DNA of 64,000 nt from Drosophila persimilis. Its lineage: Eukaryota; Arthropoda; Insecta; Diptera; Drosophilidae. The stretch spans positions 5,022,001-5,086,000 of the forward strand of contig NW_020825298.1 of NCBI RefSeq assembly GCF_003286085.1, given 5' to 3'. Every line of letters starts with the position of its first letter. Within the stretch, counting starts at the first letter, position 1. Made by a program: the position numbers and the translations under genes. Positions 21,289-32,730 of the stretch are shown one piece after another. Under the pieces are notes generated by a model. The model saw nothing but the letters and a program-made list of their open reading frames with translations. It did not search any database and had not been told where the DNA came from.

Positions 21289-24200
21289 TTTGCGAGTATT
21301 TTTCTATTATTCTATTAACCGAAGGATCCTGTGAGTGTGTGAATGATCCTTGGATGGAGGCAAAGAGCAGTCGAGAAACGAGAACAGTACCGCACGACGC
21401 CTGAATGGGAACTACCAATTAAATATAATGTTAACATGGCTTTTTTATCATTCACAGTTCGAGCCGCCGCCCTCACTGATAAGCGATAGCAGCTCAGCAG
21501 AGGCAGCAAACCCCAAAAGCGGAGCTGGGCAGAGCAGCACAGAGCAGTAAAGAGGGGAACAGCATTCAGGCATTGTATTGTTCTAGGTTGTGGACGGACG
21601 GAACTGCCCCGCATCTGCCCATCATTATGTGTGGGCCACCTTCCTGTTGATAAGGCGGTCATACAAATCCAGATAGCCAATGTATATGACTGGTAAACTT
21701 TTACGATTCTTTGGGCCATTCACTTCCTCAGGATACTAACTCGAGTGGTTTATTATTGGGTTTTTGTCCGTTCCTAGAACTTATAATTCGATTAGATATA
21801 GATTAATTGTGCTGTGATTGTTAAGCAATTAACTGGTTTTGGAACTTCTGGAATTTTTAAGGAGCCTTCAAAGACGGCCAAACCCATGACACACAAAGCA
21901 CTCCCCACTTAATTGCAGTTCACCTTTGGCGGAAAGTTCCAGATAAAAACTTTATGGTCCCCTAGATATTCGCATACACCATAGAGACCCCTTGGCGGCA
22001 TGCAGACGACTGTCCTACGCTCGAGGATATCTAGAAAATCTTTGCTCGCTTAGTATTTAATTTATTGCGGAAGATATCTAATCAGTCTAATCGATTTCTA
22101 AGGCATCTAAGCCGGTGCCAGGCTCTATGGCTGTTGCTGAGTAATATTTAACCAAATAAATGTGTGGACGTATAGTACGTTTGTGATAGGCAAATGTAGA
22201 AACTAAATATTTTGCAGTCATGTACATATACATACGTGGCTGCTTTGGTTGCGAACCTTTGGCCAATTGAATATCAAACTTCGATAAAGGAACGAAACCA
22301 CAATGTCGGTTTGGTCGAATAAAGATTAATACTCGTACATTTATTTGCAATGATTCATATTATTTTTTGGACAGCAGCCTAATAGATGAGAATGGTAATC
22401 ATATCATGCATACCAGTGCACGGGACTTTTTTTATAGGAATTTCTGTGTGACTAAAGATCTAAAGGTTTGACCTACGCAATATAGAGCTCTCTCTATGTG
22501 AAACACCCCGTTTTCTATTGACTAGACTTAACCTGACGACTCTAGATCGAATCATAAGTTGATTTGTCACTCATGAAACATTACTAATTACTTGTAAGTT
22601 TCAATTTTATCTGTAAAACACTTGAGATATGTCTTTAACAATGGGAATTCCATGTTGAAGTGCGCGGTGCGCCTGCTTGTCCGTAAAATACTTGAGCATT
22701 TTAGTTGAACCTACTTATCAGCCGCTGTAGTATTTATATCGGGGCCATAAAGCGATCCTAATGATTTACGCATGGACGCGATGTATTTTCATTCAGTGTG
22801 ACCAAAAAGTACCAAAATTTGTATAATGAAATCTTATCTTATCGATTTGAAGTCTTTTTTGTTGCCTTGTGTTTGATTTTTGTTTTTCGGTTTGGTTTTG
22901 TGGGACTTTTTGTTTTGGGTTTGTCTTGGACAAATTTGTATAGCACAAATGGCCTAAAAGTATGCCTCCGCATGGGTTCTGGTTCTGCTTCTGTTATCGG
23001 GGCTGTTTGCACAACGAATCAAAACGGAACCATCGCGTATACGCAACGTTTTTCCTCGCGCGTATACGTGACATTGCTATTGAAGTGCAAAAGTGATTCC
23101 CCAATGCATTATTCCAGAATGCATTATTTATTAATCATCTAAGAATCTGATAAGATTACCGTCGATGTAGTCATCTAGCTACACCAATATGTATCTTAAT
23201 TTCGGTTGTATTTCAATATAAAATCCGCAAACGATATTATCTGTTTGCACTGCAGATAAGATATATGTATATCCTCGCCATAGTCATCTGCAAGTTTATT
23301 CTTTCGGCCGTAGTTCAGGAAATGATAAGGTGATAGCAACAAAATTGCAAAGCTGTAATTGTTGGATTCAAATTTAAAGGAATGGATTACCATTCAGCGT
23401 TTCATTTAGAAAGGCCAGTAAAAAGGACAGGGCTGCAAGGATAAAGAAATATACAAAAAATTAATTATATGTATGAATAAAAATATCCAACGAACATACT
23501 CGTAGATATTACAAAAAGGGTTTGAATTTTATATGAATTTATCTCGCTTCATTCTGGACTTTAATAGTTGGCCAATCACAATGTTCTGTAATGGAAGCGT
23601 TATACAATATTAATATTCATTTAATGTATTTTTTTTTTGATAGTTTATTGATATTATTAAAACGCGTTAGTCTGGTAGTCTAGTCTTTCTTCTGTTCCTC
23701 TTCTTCTCTGCGGTACTCTCCTCCTGCCTTCGCTGCTTGTCTGCTGTTCGTCTGCTGTTTATCTCACTCTGCTGTGACTGCTGTTCCTCTGCTGTGACGG
23801 GTGTTGCTCTGCTGTGACTGCTGTTCCTCTGCTGTGACTGCTGTGACTCTGCTGTTACTGCTGTTCCCCGCTGCTAACCACTGCTCCTTCAATGGGACAG
23901 CTTGCCCACTCCTTCTTACATTAATAGTAATATTTGTATCTTTGTCTGTTAGTATATGTAAGACACAGCGAGAGTTCTTTTATTGGATATGTTTGTTGTC
24001 TGTCAGAACGTATTGCAGATCTAGTCTTCACATTCAGAAGAGTTTATGGCCACAACAATTCATATCTGTTAAAGTGGAAAATATATCGTACATTTTTGGC
24101 TGCCATATCTCTGCTCGGGCTCGAAATCCAGACAGCTGTTTATGATAAAATTTTTATAGTTTATGGAGTCGAGAACGAACGCATTTCCGAACTTGTTCTG

Positions 24201-24535
24201 GAGTTTCTTTGATAATGTTTGGCAAATTTTGAAACTAATTGGATTTCCTTTTAAAACTATATATTATGTATTTATTAAGTTTTTTCCTTATGCTTCACAT
24301 TTGGTTAGCTTTAATTAGTTTATACAAATACATTGTATATATTTCGATATTCGTTTTGCGTGTGTGTTGTGTGTGTTTTTGTGTGTCTCTTAAAAATTAT
24401 ATAAAATTTCGAATCACTTAACGATGAGTGCTGTCTTATGAGTGTGTCTTTTGTTGGTGTGTGTGGGAGTGTTGTCTTAAAGAAACGAGGAATACTAAAT
24501 TGTAGCACCGGGTGATGATGATGATGACTTGGTCT
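21289..24535. other. intergenic DNA with an orphan motif-1-like element and a CTGCTGTGA minisatellite
   Basis: No coding exon is recognised. AGTGTGACC lies at 22795-22803, followed by AAAAAGTACC; this is the same composite word seen at the Swip-1/EMC5 and Mss4 promoters. Two GCGTATACG-type words occur at 23,035-23,044 and 23,060-23,069. GATA sites occur near 21,038, 21,476, 22,830, 23,147, 23,254 and 23,325. Confidence 0.4.
23690..23880. repeat. pyrimidine/CTGCTGT minisatellite
   Basis: A degenerate tandem repeat of CTGCTGTGACTGCTGTTCCT-like words is clearest at about 23,768-23,870, with related CTGCTTGTCTGCTGTTCGT copies to the left. It has no coding sense that I can see. Confidence 0.8.
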
Positions 24536-27500
24536 CTAGTTGCGATGCAGTGCAGCCGCTACGATGGCCAGCATAAGAGATCCCAGGAGCGATGCCTGGA
24601 GCGTGGAGCTGCCGTTGCAGGCATTCATGCTGCAGGGGTCGCAGTTGGACAGCTCCGTCCCGTTGTTCTGGCGCTGCAGCTGCTCGCAGACAGCCTCATA
24701 GGTGCCGACGCGGGAGCAACCGCGATCTGTGATCAGGGTGCCATTGACTGTTGATAGGAAAGGGAATGATTAGTCTTGGTTTAGAGATTGTTCAGATATA
24801 GTCTACTCACCCTTCGCCTGCACGGAGTAGCAGTGGAAGGTGTACTCCGTATCGACCACCGATCGTCGCTGTCTGATGGCCATCGATGGTGTGGTGCTCT
24901 CGGTCTCCACGGCCACCAGACGTGTGGTGTTCCTGGCCGCCAGAGCCAACAGATCCTCGGCGGGCGGCGTTGGCCATCCGGTAGTGGTCTCGACCGGTCC
25001 AGCTGTCGGTGGCGTCGGTGCAGGCGCCTCTGTGCTCGCAGTGCTCTCTGTGATCAGTTCCGTGGTCGTGCTCTCCACTGTGGTGGTTGATGCTTCAGTG
25101 GTGGCGGGACTGGTCTCTACGGTAGTACTCTGGGAGCTCGTCTCCATCGGTGTCGTACTCTCCACAGTCGTACTTTCTTGTGTCGTGGTGGTGCTCGCCT
25201 CCGTTGTGGTGGTGGTGGTCACTGTGGAGGCTTCAGTGCTGCCGCCCTGATTGAAAAAGTCATCATTGCAGGCCAGTAGTGGTGTGTCTTTTTGCAGATT
25301 AGCACAATCATCGCAAACATAGCACATGAGATCGGCATTAATCGCTGCAAATAGCAGGAAAAGTTGGTGTTTACTAAAATACTTTTATCATATATGTATG
25401 TATATCGATCGATCTGCAATCTGTACTTCCCTATTCTTAATATATTGTGGGTCTTAACCTTTTTTGATATATTCATATCCCAAAAAAAGCTATCCATCAT
25501 CTGAATGTGATTCATGTATACAATTTTCTTTATTTCCCTATTCGTTATTGTCCGGGTGCCTTGCCCATATTTTTTGTACATGTGCTCTTATCCAGGAAAA
25601 GCTATCTATCAGTTAAAAGTGCTCAATATATAGCTTGGGCAAACACCGACCGATGACAGGGCGCGGAGTGGATCATGTGAGGGTCATAAATCAACACAAA
25701 TTATAAACCGCCGACTTTGGCGTATTATTTGTCCATTCTTTGGCATCAGTGTATTTGTTCTTAAGCAGCAACTACTTTGTTGGAATTTTTCATTTGAATT
25801 TCCCCTCCCCCTCTGAGCAATTTGCATTTGCAACTCTTGCACAAATATTTGCCAGCGTCAAACAGGTAAACAGACAAACAGACAAACTTATCGGGACGGG
25901 ATGGGTACATTGCCATAATTGCCCTAATAGTGTTATCTGGGGATGTGGATGCGGAACTATCAGCGGAGATAGCAGGTGACTCACCCTTACAATGGCTCCC
26001 GTAAGATTATTCGAATAGGCCTAAACCACCATTTGACTGCGTTCGCTATAGATAAATCCACACTGACTGCGTTTCCGATAGATAAATCCCCATGGTATTA
26101 ATTTCACTATAGTTTATTCCCTCGCTTATTGTAGATAATTCTCAAACTGATTGTTCATTCATTCTCCTGTGAACTGTTATTCCTATGGATGAAACTTTTT
26201 TCGACAGTTCTTCCTATACATAATTCTCCTGTGGACTGTGGCTTTCACAATCGATAAATCCTCTCTTAACTACTTTCCGATGGATCTATAATCTCTTTAT
26301 TTCCTATTATGATTGGACCAAGTGTTTTCCTAAGGATAAACACCTGTTGACTCTAGTCCCCTATAGACAAAATCCCCACTTGATTGTTCTCCCTATAGAT
26401 ATTATTCAACTTGATTGTTCCCCTATAGATAAGATCCCAATATTTGGAAATTTTTGTTTGTTGTTAAAATGATGGACAACTTTTGTCGTGTGTTAATTTA
26501 TAATATTATTTTTTGGTGTTTATTCTTTTTTAATTTATCATAAATCATTCTGATTGATGGCTGCCTTTTGGGGTGAGGCACAGCTTGTTGTGGGTTTAAT
26601 GGCACGTGATAAGCGCCACCGAACCTCTCCATTCTGGAATTTGCACATTTGACTTTTGCATTTGACTTACTCATTAATATTAAGCCTTAATTCTTGTTTA
26701 ATTGTTTAGCTTCCAGAGTTCTAGACGGTTTATGTAAGTCAATATACTCTGTGGATCGTAAAAGCTTGCTTGCTGTTGGGAAGTGCCGACTTGTACAACA
26801 CATATTTAATTGAATCTTTGAGCCAGAGTGCAGCCTCTATTGAAGTTTGTGTAACCATTTCTATTGCGTCTTTACAGGCCTCCCTTAGCATCTAGCAACA
26901 AAACAATATTCAATATAGTATACGCCATATATCTTACCTAACCACTTGATTTCTTCATAGGCCAACGATTACTAAAATATGTATATCTTTTTGCAAAGAG
27001 TTTCCCATAGACAAGAAATCTTTCTGCTCCTAAATTTATATATCCCTCTTTTGAAATTCATGAATGAGGCTACTTCAAACTGGCTTCACCCAGAATATGG
27101 TCTCCCAAAAAAACAGATAACAGATATACACATATCTCAGCTAACGCCTTTTTATCCATTTTTTATACTGGAATACCTTTTGGAATATAAATCTCTAATG
27201 CGAGGAAAGTTATTTTCTTAAGTGGAAATATACATATTTTTTAATAGTCATTCTGTATTTGTCAGGTAATATACACTTGGTGAACTCCCCCAGAACCCGG
27301 CTAACACCCACAGTCCCAGATTAAATCGTTCGCAATTGCGTCAAGAGATTGCTGTGAAAAAACTACAGAATTTCAGGTTTTCTCCCCCTTGGCTACGAGG
27401 TAGGTATTTTCTAAGCGGTGCTAATGGGCCAGACAAGTTTTCCCATTTCGGGCCGCTGCTGCTGCAAAATGTGTTAAGTGTAACTATAACATTTTCAATT

Positions 27501-28403
27501 AGCGGACAGCCTGGCGCGCCAGCTCAATGTCAAATAATATTTTGTATTTGTTCAGTTTTTTCGTTCATATCCATTTGAAAGCTGCACGAACTGCAGCTGA
27601 CTGACTGAGTTTTCATCGGAGCCATAAATTAGAGGGGACCTATGGCACTTCTAGTGGGCAGGGCGTAGGGGCCTGACTCTTAACAATTCCAGTCGGATGA
27701 CATTTCCGCATCACAATCGAAAACTGAAATGCCCGCAAATTGGCAACAATCTTTGCATTATTTATGACAGTTTAATAATAACAGCAAAAAAAAAGAGTTA
27801 ATTTACTCTTTTTAATGTCGTTTGCGTCGGCTGACGTTGTTTCTGTCGCTTTTTGATATTCAAAATTCGATGGCGAAACCGCTCATGATCTTGAATTTTA
27901 AATTCATTTCGAATGCGCGTTTTGCCGCTGCACATTTATGTACTAATAAAATCTGATACACAAATTTCATTTATTTATAGCGGCAGCAGCAATTCAAGAG
28001 CCACAAGACCTTTTTATCAGACATCATATGATTTTCTGGCTGGGCCTACGGCTTGGGAGGGCTACTATCTGATATCGGATATACTTGCATGGTTTGTCCA
28101 GATATCGGTAATGTCACGACTTGAATATTTGAATTTATCTAGATGTCCAGAATATCTAGAATCGAATGATATGCGATATTATCATGACACTTTTTGTGCA
28201 TATTTCAGTTTTTCCTTGGGTCTTAGTATGCCATCAGATATATGTATCACTTCTTCTCCAAGAAACACCCATCAAATTTTATCACGACACTTTTCCCGAT
28301 ACTCTAGTATACCCTTTCGGCAACTTCGAGTATAGTCCTTACCTGGCAACGCGAGTAGCAACAGCAGAGAGCTGGCCAAAAAGATGTGACTTTTGCTGGG
28401 CAT
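24536..28403 (-). CDS. Ly6-like protein with a Thr-rich mucin insert and an RQRR site, 268 aa
   Basis: Exons are 28403-28343 (signal peptide, MPSKSHIFLASSLLLLALP), 25344-24811 and 24747-24536, joined in phase 1; the first intron is about 3 kb. Exon 2 begins with the Ly6 start (ADLMCYVCDDCANLQK, LLACNDDF). It then runs into a Thr/Ser/Glu mucin-like insert of about 110 residues, ends it with MAIRQRRSVVDTE and resumes the fold at FHCYSVQAK. Exon 3 gives LITDRGCSRVG, AVCEQL, NCDPCSMNACNGS and a hydrophobic GPI-type tail. RQRR matches a furin-type site (R-x-x-R). A TATATAAAA-type box lies at 28,452-28,460 on the minus strand, about 50 bases upstream of the ATG. Function unknown. Confidence 0.83.
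26010..26445. repeat. degenerate ~30-bp repeats (CTATAGATAAATCCCCACT type) in an intron
   Basis: Words such as CTATAGATAAATCC, CCGATAGATAAATCCCC, CCCTATAGATA and GATTGTTCCCCTATAGATAA recur with irregular spacing over about 430 bp inside the first intron of the 28.4-kb Ly6 gene. The repeats are old and diverged. Confidence 0.65.
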
Positions 28404-28451
28404 GGTGCTGTGTGTTTGGTTTTATTTTAAAATATATATTTCGGATATATA

Positions 28452-28460
28452 TTTTATATA
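28452..28460 (-). promoter_or_regulatory. candidate TATA box of the 24.5-28.4 kb Ly6 gene
   Basis: The minus strand reads TATATAAAA about 50 bases before the start codon, leaving room for a short 5' UTR. The region is AT-rich, so chance occurrence is possible. Confidence 0.45.
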
Positions 28461-31381
28461 AATCTGAGTCCCACAGATGATATAGTATATGTACTAATTG
28501 GTTGTATTATATTTGCACTTTGTGTCTTTTGTTTTCGCGATATCTGGTCTGTGTGCTGGGTCGACCGCAGTTTGCAAATTCTCAAATTTAACTGAAAATC
28601 TTGTGATTTGTTTCAGACTTTTTATAGAGTTTTATACTGCGACAGCGGCTACGGCGCCAGCAGCTCCAACGCTGAGAGAGCGGGAGAGCGACCAATGGAG
28701 AGACCGTAAAACAAGTTTTACTTTTCTTTTCTTTATTGATAACAAATTAATTTATAATGCAGAAGCGGCGAGCGCGCAAAATTTAATTGCCTGAAAGTAA
28801 AACCGAAAGAGAGTTCTTTGTTCTACCGATTCTCTTCCGTTCCCGGGGGCTCTTTTCTCTTAGGTTCTTTACATAGCGATACGGTAGCGGCCGATCGGTT
28901 GTCAGGTCTTTCCCATTCATATGATTCAGTTGCGGGGATTAATTCTACCCCATTCATTACGTTCAGATTTGATTGAACCTATTTTTTCTTAAATTTCTTT
29001 TGTTTACTCTTTGATTCTGAAGGGTGACTTCTCGTTGGGTCTCCAATGCGATCGGCTCTTAGGTATTTGCCATGTAAGTGATTCCGTTCCTTTCCATCTC
29101 AAAATTGAGTAACGATACGATACTTATTCTTAGTCAGCAAATGGAATCGGTGCACTTCCTCTTAATGGGAAAATTAATGGATTATATATGTACTCGCTCG
29201 CAATTTTCGCAAGCTTCGTTTCTTGAATATTAACTCTGTTGATGTCCCATGATTATTATTCAATATCAAAAATACATACATCACGCAAAGCAAACAAACT
29301 CAGGATTGGACAAAGGCAGAGACAGAGCCAAACAATTAACAGTGATATTTTGATGGCAATATTATTGGTTCATCCTATTGACACCTTGTCGTCGGTGCGG
29401 GAGAAGGAGTGAGATTTGGGTGGGGCGAAAGAACTTTGGAGTCGCACGAGCTTATACCAGTACGAAATGTTCCAGTCGAGTGCGCAGCAAGGTCGAATCC
29501 ACTCGAAAGTTAATGAAATTCCCAGACTGACCTACAAAAACAGGGTGAAGACGGGCTGGCTGGCAAATAGAGGTCAACCGATAAGGTGAGTTTTATCAGG
29601 TGTGAATATATATATACATATGTATATATTTGCAAACAAAACTGCATTTTCAATTGGAATACAAATATTTTGTTGTTTGTGTTTTTTTTTTATTTTTAAA
29701 TTTTCTATATATTTTATTATCAATAAAAACAAAAGAATATACGAGCTCTCCCATGGAGAGATGAGCTGAAAAAACAATTATGTGCTAATAAAAAGAGAAA
29801 AAGTTTGCTAAGAAAAGAACAATCTTAGAACCTGTGGAGATCCATGGATAAAGAAGAGATGAATTATTTAACAGGTCATTCAATGATTTAATTAGAAAAG
29901 AGTTCGTTTTTTTTTTAGAATATTACCAATAGTTGGTTGCAAAGAAATTTTCCATCTAAATACATATTAAATTTAGGAGATGAATTCGCTTTATTACATT
30001 TAAGATTTATTGAATTGTTTTTCGCAACAAAACTGCCCAAATGCAACAAAACATTTCGTTCTCTTTCTCTTTTAGCGGCTATAACTATTGGCCCTGAAAT
30101 GGCTTTCTGATGGTCGAGAGACCATCATAAATCGTGCGTTCAATATGCATATATACGAGTATATCATTCATCTGGGGGGTTCGTGCCGAATAGTCAGTAG
30201 ATCTGTTTAGTGCCGCTTGAGACAACTGACGCATCAGTCTGAGAGCCGCAGACGGGAGATAAAAAGCTGAACTTCCCAAAAAGTGGAATAAAATATCAAT
30301 CCAAGTGTCGGCGACATCACGTAAAGCGCGGAGTGACGATTCTCTTGCTCTGACTGCCAGTCTCGATATCACTCTTTCTCTACCCCCAGAAGAGTGCTCT
30401 TTACAGCTCAGAATCGTCAACAAAAAGCCCCAAGACAAGCTGAGAATTTCGAAAGCCTTTTGGGCATGTTCGTCATTACAACTGCGGCCCGGAAGTTGTG
30501 AGACAGCATTGACGAAAATAAAACGGGGAAGCAAAAAAATGCCCCCAACACGAGCCCAACCCCCATCCACTTCGATACTCGTATTGTATATAGTACTTAT
30601 ATATGTGAAAGTTATGAGCAACATAACAAATTTGGCAGTTGATTTAACCGTTTGTCTGCTTAGAACAAGTTTCCTTAAGCGCACTGATATCGAGCTTCCT
30701 CATCATCGAGTTGCTCATCGCCCGATTGAGAACTCTCAATACCAATATCAATCTCAGTCCAGCCCAGTCCAGTCCTCTTATGGCGCCATAAATCTTGTAG
30801 AAATTTAAGGCTGCAATTGCCACTCGACTACCTATCGCTTATCAGGCTAAATGGCTCTGGGCAGTGTATCAGTTTATCAATTTATCAGTTTATTAGCTGC
30901 ATGAAGTCATTGAGTTCTATTTGAAAATTCTAACCGCATAACTGCGTACGGGAGCACCCTCCCCTCATCGTCATAGCCTGCGTGCCTGGATGGATGACTT
31001 ATCGTCCGAACCTAATTGATTCGATTCTGATAGTGCTTTCGCCCGCCTACAAGTTCCAGGTTGAATGAACATGAAGCGGCCCCCAATGAGTGGGCACTTT
31101 CCCACCAACCAGAAAAAAGGGAAACCATAGTTATATATGTGTCTTATCAAAGCCAATTAAACAATTATGCCAAAATAGCCCAGGTGCTCTCATTGCCTCC
31201 CGAATTTTGCCATTTTTATGAGACATTGGCGTAAGTGTGCCATAAATAGACGAAAATCAAATCAAACCTCTCATAAATCACCCAACTGCGATTCCAAAAA
31301 TCAACTCAGACTTGGAATTCTGTTTTGGGGCCATATATTATATATTTCGCTATCAATCCCCCGCTCCGTCCGTTCCGCAGT
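28461..31381. other. intergenic DNA, no gene supported
   Basis: Upstream region of the 28.4-kb gene and 3' flank of the 31.4-kb gene. A 199-codon minus-strand frame at 30,085-30,684 has no signal peptide, domain or splice support and is not called. GATAAG/CTTATC words occur near 29,580, 30,838 and 31,142. Confidence 0.4.
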
Positions 31382-32730
31382 TTAGGCCACAAGAATCGCC
31401 AGTAGCGTCAGTGCTGAGATTGTCCATTGGGCTGACGTCGACCTTGAGCCAGATGCATACATCGATCCCGTGGTTATGTCAATGGGTTGATTGCAGCCAT
31501 TCTCCTCGCACAGCTGACACCCCATCACGCTCCAGTTCTCGAAGAGCGCATCACAGGCGGCGGTCTGATTGCCCGACCTGGCCATGGTGCAGCCCCGATT
31601 AGTGATCACGGTATCGTTACCTGGTGGATATATCAAGGGGGTTAGCTAACTGATAAGGTCTCGGTGAAAGTCAGTTCACATTGCTGCGATAATGTCACGG
31701 AGGATGTCAGTCGATGATTCAGTCATCGTTACTCGCTACTATCTTATCAATATCGATGCAGCAATGTGAATGGCCTGTACGATAAGGTGGATGCTTACGT
31801 TGGAGCCTGGCTGTGTAGCACACGGCAATGTCAGACACCTGTCTGACGGTTCTACGCCTGCGTCGATCATCGCTGTCCTCATCCTCGTCCTCGTCTTCGT
31901 CCTCGTCGCCTTCGCTGTCAATAGAGGCAGCAGCTCCGGGCCGAACTCCGGTTCCGGTTCCGGTTGCAGCACCACCTGCAGCTGGTCCTGCTCCCACTCC
32001 TGTTCCAACTGCTGCTCCCCCTCCTGCTCCCACTGCTGCTCCGGGTACTCCTCCACCAACTCCGTTTCCTGCAGCAGCTGCTCCTATGCCTATGGAGGAC
32101 AGTGCCGCATTTGGAGCTGACTCATCGCTGTCATAGTCCTCATCTTCTTCCTCGCTACCATTAATCGCAGCAGCAGCAGCAGGAGCTGGGGGCTTGGACA
32201 AACCTGTCCCTGGAATAGCACCAGGACTAGCAGCAGGACTGGCAGCCGGACTAGCAGCCGGACTGGATGGACTCACACTGGGGCTCTGGCTGGAAATGGA
32301 AGCCATGAGCATTCCATCACCATTCGCAGACGTGGGCGAGGCACTACACACCTCCATCTCGCTCAGCTTGGCCGTCTCATCGCAGTCCTGACAGGTATAG
32401 CAACGCAGAGCTGGAAAAGCACACACGACGACCTTGGGTTAGTTGTGGGTTGGTGCACATTGCGACCGTGACAGGTCTTATCAGCAGCTCTTATCAGGCG
32501 GATGAGTAATCCGCCCTGCCTGGGCCCCTGGCAGGGTTCAACGGTGCGTATGAGCAACTTTTTGTTTGGGGTCAATCAATTAGCATAGGAACGGACGGGT
32601 GCCATGGCTTAGTGCCGTGTGATTTATGGCCAACAGAACACCACCTGGTGCTATACATACCTGAAACACCTGATCCACTGAAAACCAACGCCAGAAGCAG
32701 CAACGGCAACAAGAACAACAACGATTGCAT
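31382..32730 (-). CDS. Ly6-like protein with an Ala/Pro/Gly plus acidic insert and an RRRRR run, 306 aa
   Basis: Exons are 32730-32661 (signal peptide, MQSLLFLLPLLLLALVFSGS), 32410-31799 and 31620-31382; both introns are in phase 1. Exon 2 opens the Ly6 fold (LRCYTCQDCDETAK, EVCSAS). It continues with a low-complexity insert of about 160 residues: Ser/Pro/Ala repeats, a Gly/Ala run and two acidic stretches (EEEDEDYDSDE and GDEDEDEDEDED). A basic run (DDRRRRRTVRQ) precedes the resumed fold at IAVCYTARLQ. Exon 3 supplies ITNRGCTMAR, AACDAL, GCQLCEENGCNQ and a GPI-type tail (WTISALTLLAILVA). Exon and insert layout match the 28.4-kb neighbour, so the two are tandem paralogues. Function unknown. 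Confidence 0.83.
32476..32498. promoter_or_regulatory. paired GATA sites
   Basis: Two CTTATCAG words lie 14 bp apart in the first intron of the 32.7-kb Ly6 gene. Closely spaced GATAAG pairs are typical of Drosophila gut and fat-body enhancers bound by GATA factors; use here is inferred only. Confidence 0.4.

Noticed and set aside
22798-23142. 114-codon hydrophobic plus-strand frame
   Set aside because: Phe/Leu-rich because of T-rich DNA; no family motif and no clear promoter in that direction.
30085-30684. 199-codon minus-strand frame
   Set aside because: No recognisable motif, no splice context and overlapping opposite-strand open frame; the upstream region is AT-rich intergenic DNA.
31770-32136. 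Plus-strand frames over the 32-kb gene
   Set aside because: Mirror of the Ala/Gly/acidic insert on the minus strand; no signals of their own.
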